DNA from: CAYUHK01 sp964475165
Lineage (GTDB): Bacteria > Verrucomicrobiota > Kiritimatiellia > JAAZAB01
DNA: 64,000 bases
Direction: 5' to 3'
Assembly (NCBI GenBank): GCA_964475165.1
Contig: CAYYVN010000008.1
Span: 1-64,000, forward strand
The stretch's first letter is position 1, and every line of letters begins with the position of its first letter. The translations under genes and the position numbers were made by a program. Under the pieces are notes generated by a model that saw only the letters and a list, made by a program, of their open reading frames with translations, searched no databases and had not been told where the DNA came from. Below are positions 60,898-64,000 of the stretch, piece by piece.

Positions 60898-61915
60898 AAC
60901 GGCCTTAACGGCGCTCAGTAAAAGCATGGCCGCCGGTCGTTTGGCGCATGCTTATTTGATAGTTGGTCCGCCGCGCGGCGCGGCGACCGCTTTAGCCGAA
61001 GCGATCCTGGGGTTGCTCTATTGCACGGCGGCCGCCGCCGCCCGTCCCTGCGGAACCTGTGCTGTTTGCCGGCAACTCAAGCAGCATATCCATCCTGATT
61101 TGCTGTGGGTCGAGCCTCAGAAAAAAACGCGCACCATCCAAAAAGAGCAGGTGCAACAGATTCAAGAGCATGTTTTGCAGACTTCCCTGGTTGGCGGTTG
61201 GAAGGCCATCGTCCTGCTGCATGCCGAGCGTTTACACGAAATGGCCGCTAATAAACTGCTCAAGACGCTGGAGGAACCGCCGCCGCGCTGTCTCTTCCTG
61301 CTCTTAAGCGGCAACCCTGAATTTTTACCGAGCACGATCATCTCCCGCTGCCAGCGCCTGACGCTGGGGGGCAGTGCCGCTCCGGATGATGCCGCCTTGA
61401 AAGCCGCGGTGGCCCAGATTGTCACCTCCGCTTTCGAGCCGGATCTGTTGGGCGGCTTGGCCTACGCTCGGCGGATACAGGATCTTTTAGAAGATCTCCG
61501 CGCCACCATAGAGGCCGCGGAAAGCAGCGCTCCTGCTCTCAGTATCCAAGCTCAGCCGAGCGCGGAGCCATCCGCTGCGGCCGCGCCCGATCCGGCTCTG
61601 CGCCAGAATCTGAAGGAGGCTGCGCAAGCGCGCATCGAAGGGCGTTACCGGGAAAGCCGTCAGGCGGTCTTGGGCTGGCTCTTATGTTGGCAGCGGGACC
61701 TGCTGCTGAGCGTTTGTGGATTGCCAACAGCCGGATTGTATTTTCCGGAGGAAAGCGCCCGCTTGCAAGATCAGGCGCGAGGGTTGACTTACCGGCAGGT
61801 CCTGCATAACATCCACGTGGTGGAGGAGATGAAGGATCAATTGGAGCAATTGTTGCCGGAAAACATGGTCTTGGAACGGGGTTTGACCCGCTTGAATCAT
61901 CAACGCCGGAGGTGA
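60875..61915 (+). CDS. holB: DNA polymerase III subunit delta'
   Basis: 346 residues. Clamp-loader subunit. The N-terminal AYLIVGPPRGAATALAEAIL is a Walker-A-like loop that lacks the Lys-Thr/Ser, as usual for delta'. CGTCAVCRQL gives the zinc-binding cysteines, and MAANKLLKTLEEPPPRCLFL and IISRCQRL (SRC motif) follow. An Ala/Pro/Ser-rich insert lies near 215-240. It starts inside tmk and is followed after 4 bases by the PSP1-domain gene. Confidence 0.92.
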   Translation: MSLQAEIKTALTALSKSMAAGRLAHAYLIVGPPRGAATALAEAILGLLYCTAAAAARPCGTCAVCRQLKQHIHPDLLWVEPQKKTRTIQKEQVQQIQEHVLQTSLVGGWKAIVLLHAERLHEMAANKLLKTLEEPPPRCLFLLLSGNPEFLPSTIISRCQRLTLGGSAAPDDAALKAAVAQIVTSAFEPDLLGGLAYARRIQDLLEDLRATIEAAESSAPALSIQAQPSAEPSAAAAPDPALRQNLKEAAQARIEGRYRESRQAVLGWLLCWQRDLLLSVCGLPTAGLYFPEESARLQDQARGLTYRQVLHNIHVVEEMKDQLEQLLPENMVLERGLTRLNHQRRR

Positions 61916-61919
61916 ACCC

Positions 61920-62753
61920 TTGCGCTTGGCCCATGTGCATTGTGGCGATATTCATCCCGTGCCCTGTTACTGCGCGGCGGAATTGGCCATTAATGTCGGC
62001 GACGCCTGCGTGATCGAACTGGATAAAATCTTGGAATTCGGGCATGTGACCAGCCTGACCAAGATCGACGGGGAGGCCGAGAAGGTTCCTCAGGGGGCGG
62101 CCCTTATGTTGCGCCGGGCCACGCTGCAGGATCAGTCGCGGGCCAATGAAAATATTTTGTTCTCCAAAACGGCGCGCCATCTCTGTCAGGAAAAAATCCA
62201 GCATCATCAACTGAACATGCGCTTATTGCGTGTGCACTATACCTTTGATCGTTCCCGATTGCAGATCGTTTTTACGGCTGAAAGCCGGGTGGATTTTCGG
62301 CAATTGATACAGGATTTGGCGGCCGAAACACAGGCGCGGGTGGAAATGCGCCAGATCGGCGCGCGGGATGCCGCCGCGATTCTGGGCGGACTGGCGCCTT
62401 GCGGCCGGACGCTGTGCTGCCGCGATTGGATCAAGGAATTCGACAATATCCATATCCGCATGGCTAAAACGCAGGGGTTATCCTTGAATCCGACCAGCAT
62501 TAATGGCATGTGCGGTCGTTTGAAATGCTGTTTGCGCTTTGAACATAATTGCTATGAGGATTTGGAGCGCAACTTACCCCGCAAGGAAACACGCGTAACC
62601 TGCCCGGCGGGCAGTGGCAAGGTGTTGGAAACTAAGGTGTTGTTGCAGCGCGTCAAGGTGGCCCTCGATGATCAGCGCGTGTTGGAATTTGATCAGCAGG
62701 ACGTAATTGTGCTTGGCAGCCCGGCCATAAATGGGAATAATGCTTCCTCATGA
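61920..62753 (+). CDS. PSP1-domain protein (YaaT/RicT type)
   Basis: 277 residues from a TTG start preceded by GGAGGTGA at ideal distance; no better start exists. The conserved C-terminal region has YTFDRSRLQIVFTAESRVDF, CGRTLCCRDW and NGMCGRLKCCLRFE: the paired cysteine motifs that in Bacillus RicT help hold an iron-sulfur cluster in the RicAFT complex. The N-terminal part (about 1-80) is the PSP1 beta-domain. The tmk-holB-PSP1 order is also seen in Firmicutes. Its end overlaps aroQ by 4 bases. Confidence 0.9.
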   Translation: MRLAHVHCGDIHPVPCYCAAELAINVGDACVIELDKILEFGHVTSLTKIDGEAEKVPQGAALMLRRATLQDQSRANENILFSKTARHLCQEKIQHHQLNMRLLRVHYTFDRSRLQIVFTAESRVDFRQLIQDLAAETQARVEMRQIGARDAAAILGGLAPCGRTLCCRDWIKEFDNIHIRMAKTQGLSLNPTSINGMCGRLKCCLRFEHNCYEDLERNLPRKETRVTCPAGSGKVLETKVLLQRVKVALDDQRVLEFDQQDVIVLGSPAINGNNASS

Positions 62754-63253
62754 AAAAGATTTTATTGTTGAATGGCCCCAGTTTGGGCCGTCTGGGAAAA
62801 CGCGAGCCGCAGCTTTACGGTCACGAGACCCTCGCGGCTATCGTGCGGCGGCTGCAAACCCTCGCTTTGACCTGGGGCGCGCGCCTGGATGCTTTGCAGA
62901 GCGATGAAGAAGGCGTCTTGGTCTCGCACATCATCCGTGCCAGTGGCAGCTATGATGGGATCATCTTAAATCCGGGTGCCTATACGCATACCAGCGTGGC
63001 CCTGCGCGATGCGCTCCAGGCTGTGCCCGTGCCCTGCGTGGAGGTGCATTTATCCAATACGGCTGCTCGCGAATCATTCCGCCAGATCAGTTTAACCGCC
63101 GCCGCTTGCCAGGGGCAGATCATGGGCTTTGGCGCGCGGAGCTATGAACTGGCTTTAATAGCGCTCTTGGGCAGTTCGGATGCTGAGCGGCGGCCGCGCC
63201 CGCGGCGCCGCACTTCTGCGCCGCGCGCCCGCCGAACGGCGGCCAAGAGCTGA
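62750..63253 (+). CDS. aroQ: Type II 3-dehydroquinate dehydratase
   Basis: 167 residues. Shikimate pathway dehydratase. The N-terminal LLLNGPSLGRLGKREPQLYG corresponds to NGPNLNxLGxRxPxxYG with Asn to Ser and Asn to Gly changes, while the catalytic Arg and Tyr remain. ILNPGAYTHTSVALRDAL and VEVHLSNTAARESFRQ follow. The last 25 residues are strongly basic (RRPRPRRRTS) and not part of the fold. ATGA overlaps the previous gene. It is followed by accB and accC, a widespread order. Confidence 0.9.
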   Translation: MKKILLLNGPSLGRLGKREPQLYGHETLAAIVRRLQTLALTWGARLDALQSDEEGVLVSHIIRASGSYDGIILNPGAYTHTSVALRDALQAVPVPCVEVHLSNTAARESFRQISLTAAACQGQIMGFGARSYELALIALLGSSDAERRPRPRRRTSAPRARRTAAKS

Positions 63254-63294
63254 GATGCGCTGGTTGATGCTCGCAAATAATGCAAGGGGTGAAT

Positions 63295-63723
63295 ATGAAT
63301 CTCGATGATATCAAAGAAATCATAAACCTGATGACGGTGCACGGCTTGACCGAATTCGAAAAGGAGGAGGAGGGCGTGCGCATTGCGATCAAGAAAGGTA
63401 TGGCGCAAGCGCCCGCGCCGCCGGCGCCCCTGCCGGCCGTGGTCCAGAGCCCGCCTCCGGCTGAGCCGGAGATTGATGATAAGTGCGTGCTGGTCAAGGC
63501 GCCCTTCGTGGGCACCTTTTATCGGGCGCCCTCGCCGGAATCCGAGCCTTACGTCAAGGTGGGCCAGGAGATTAGCGCCGATACGGTATTATGCATTGTG
63601 GAAGCCATGAAAGTGATGAACGAAATCAAGGCCGAAGTGCGCGGGGTGGTGCGCGATATTTTAGTGGAAAATGCGCATGTCGTCCAATTCGGTCAGCCGC
63701 TTTTCAAAATCGAAAAACTGTAA
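63295..63723 (+). CDS. accB: Biotin carboxyl carrier protein of acetyl-CoA carboxylase
   Basis: 142 residues. N-terminal helix region NLDDIKEIINLMTVHGLTEF, a Pro/Ala linker (about 38-60), then the biotinyl domain with APFVGTFYRAPSP and the biotinylation site EAMKVMNE (Lys about 105). It carries carboxyl groups for malonyl-CoA synthesis. The ATG at 63295 has AGGGG upstream; an ATG at 63280 is in frame but lacks one. Confidence 0.95.
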   Translation: MNLDDIKEIINLMTVHGLTEFEKEEEGVRIAIKKGMAQAPAPPAPLPAVVQSPPPAEPEIDDKCVLVKAPFVGTFYRAPSPESEPYVKVGQEISADTVLCIVEAMKVMNEIKAEVRGVVRDILVENAHVVQFGQPLFKIEKL

Positions 63724-63783
63724 AGAAAGGGTCAAGCCCTGCGCCGGCCGCTGGTCGCAAGGCCAGCGTTTGGCCATCAGATC

Positions 63784-64000
63784 ATGTTTAAGCGTGTTTT
63801 AATTGCTAACCGTGGCGAGATCGCCTTGCGGATCATTCGCGCCTGCCGCGAACTGGGCATCAAGTCGGTGGCCGTTTATTCCGAGGCCGATGAGCAAGCC
63901 CTCCATGTGCAGATGGCCGATGAAGCCATTTGCATCGGGCCAGCCGCGGCCACGGATAGCTATTTGAAAATCGCCAATATCATCAGCGCCGCCGAAGTGG
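63784..64000 (+). CDS. accC: Biotin carboxylase, N-terminal part (runs off the window)
   Basis: 72 codons visible, starting MFKRVLIANRGEIALRIIRA, then CRELGIKSVAVYSEAD and ADEAICIGPA: the N-terminal domain of biotin carboxylase, the ATP-dependent subunit that carboxylates the biotin on AccB. The rest lies past the right edge. It is 60 bases downstream of accB. Confidence 0.96.
   Translation, partial: MFKRVLIANRGEIALRIIRACRELGIKSVAVYSEADEQALHVQMADEAICIGPAAATDSYLKIANIISAAEV

Noticed and set aside
1..64000. CRISPR arrays, insertion sequences, prophage genes
   Set aside because: Read through on both strands; no regularly spaced direct repeats, transposase motifs or phage structural genes were seen.

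Overview
This 64 kb window is chromosomal DNA from a Gram-negative bacterium with high coding density and moderately high GC content. An LpxL-type acyltransferase, a lipopolysaccharide/exopolysaccharide locus, a secretin operon and lipoprotein signal peptides indicate an outer membrane. MurE carries the DNPR motif, so the peptidoglycan should contain meso-diaminopimelate. A flavodiiron protein paired with a peroxiredoxin, and a single-cluster ferredoxin, suggest an anaerobic or microaerophilic life. The secreted formylglycine-generating-enzyme-like protein, the TRL-type lipoprotein and the SecDF fusion resemble the PVC superphylum (Kiritimatiellota/Verrucomicrobiota/Lentisphaerota). That placement is inference and would need a marker-gene tree.

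Layout. 1-3.8 kb: an LpxL-like acyltransferase (cut by the window edge) and lipA on the minus strand, divergent from comEC. 3.9-7.2 kb: two secreted proteins, the first preceded by a 14-G tract. 7.25-8.7 kb: tRNA-Glu, rpmB and dusB. 8.7-16.5 kb: a type IV pilus/type II secretion-like operon (PilM, PilN, PilO, a PilP-like protein, a lipoprotein, a secretin) followed by a degenerate hybrid histidine kinase. 16.6 kb: tRNA-Thr. 17.0-28.7 kb: a division and cell wall (dcw) cluster: mraZ, two small ORFs, rsmH, ftsL, ftsI, murE, murF, mraY, murD, a LysM lipoprotein and ftsW. It stops there, without murG, murC, ftsQ, ftsA or ftsZ. 28.7-34.4 kb, mostly minus strand: a GT-C-like membrane protein with an N-terminal DUF4214-like domain, a flavodiiron protein, a peroxiredoxin and an FAD oxidoreductase. 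34.7 kb: a TRL-like lipoprotein with its own promoter and terminator. 35-48.7 kb: a surface polysaccharide locus, nearly all on the minus strand, with a heptose-1-P guanylyltransferase, a heptose kinase, sugar epimerases, a sugar C-methyltransferase, glycosyltransferases, a flippase and two halves of a YfhO-like membrane protein on opposite strands. 48.8-64 kb: housekeeping operons on the plus strand: prfB (programmed +1 frameshift), yicC, gmk, separate coaC and coaB, a minus-strand PHP phosphoesterase, a ferredoxin, tgt-yajC-secDF, ispF-cysS-tmk-holB-PSP1 and aroQ-accB-accC.

Themes. Several genes (lipA, comEC, dusB, pilM, the heptose guanylyltransferase, one glycosyltransferase) have a sigma70-like -10 element only 6-10 bases before the start codon and no Shine-Dalgarno sequence, so leaderless mRNAs may be common here. 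The most provocative locus is the G14 tract in the 17-base spacer of a weak candidate promoter just upstream of a secreted protein: the geometry of a phase-variable promoter. No CRISPR array, insertion sequence or prophage was seen. The polysaccharide locus is the most accessory-looking part: visibly more AT-rich in its middle, with a truncated epimerase and a 500-base stretch holding a possible gene remnant.
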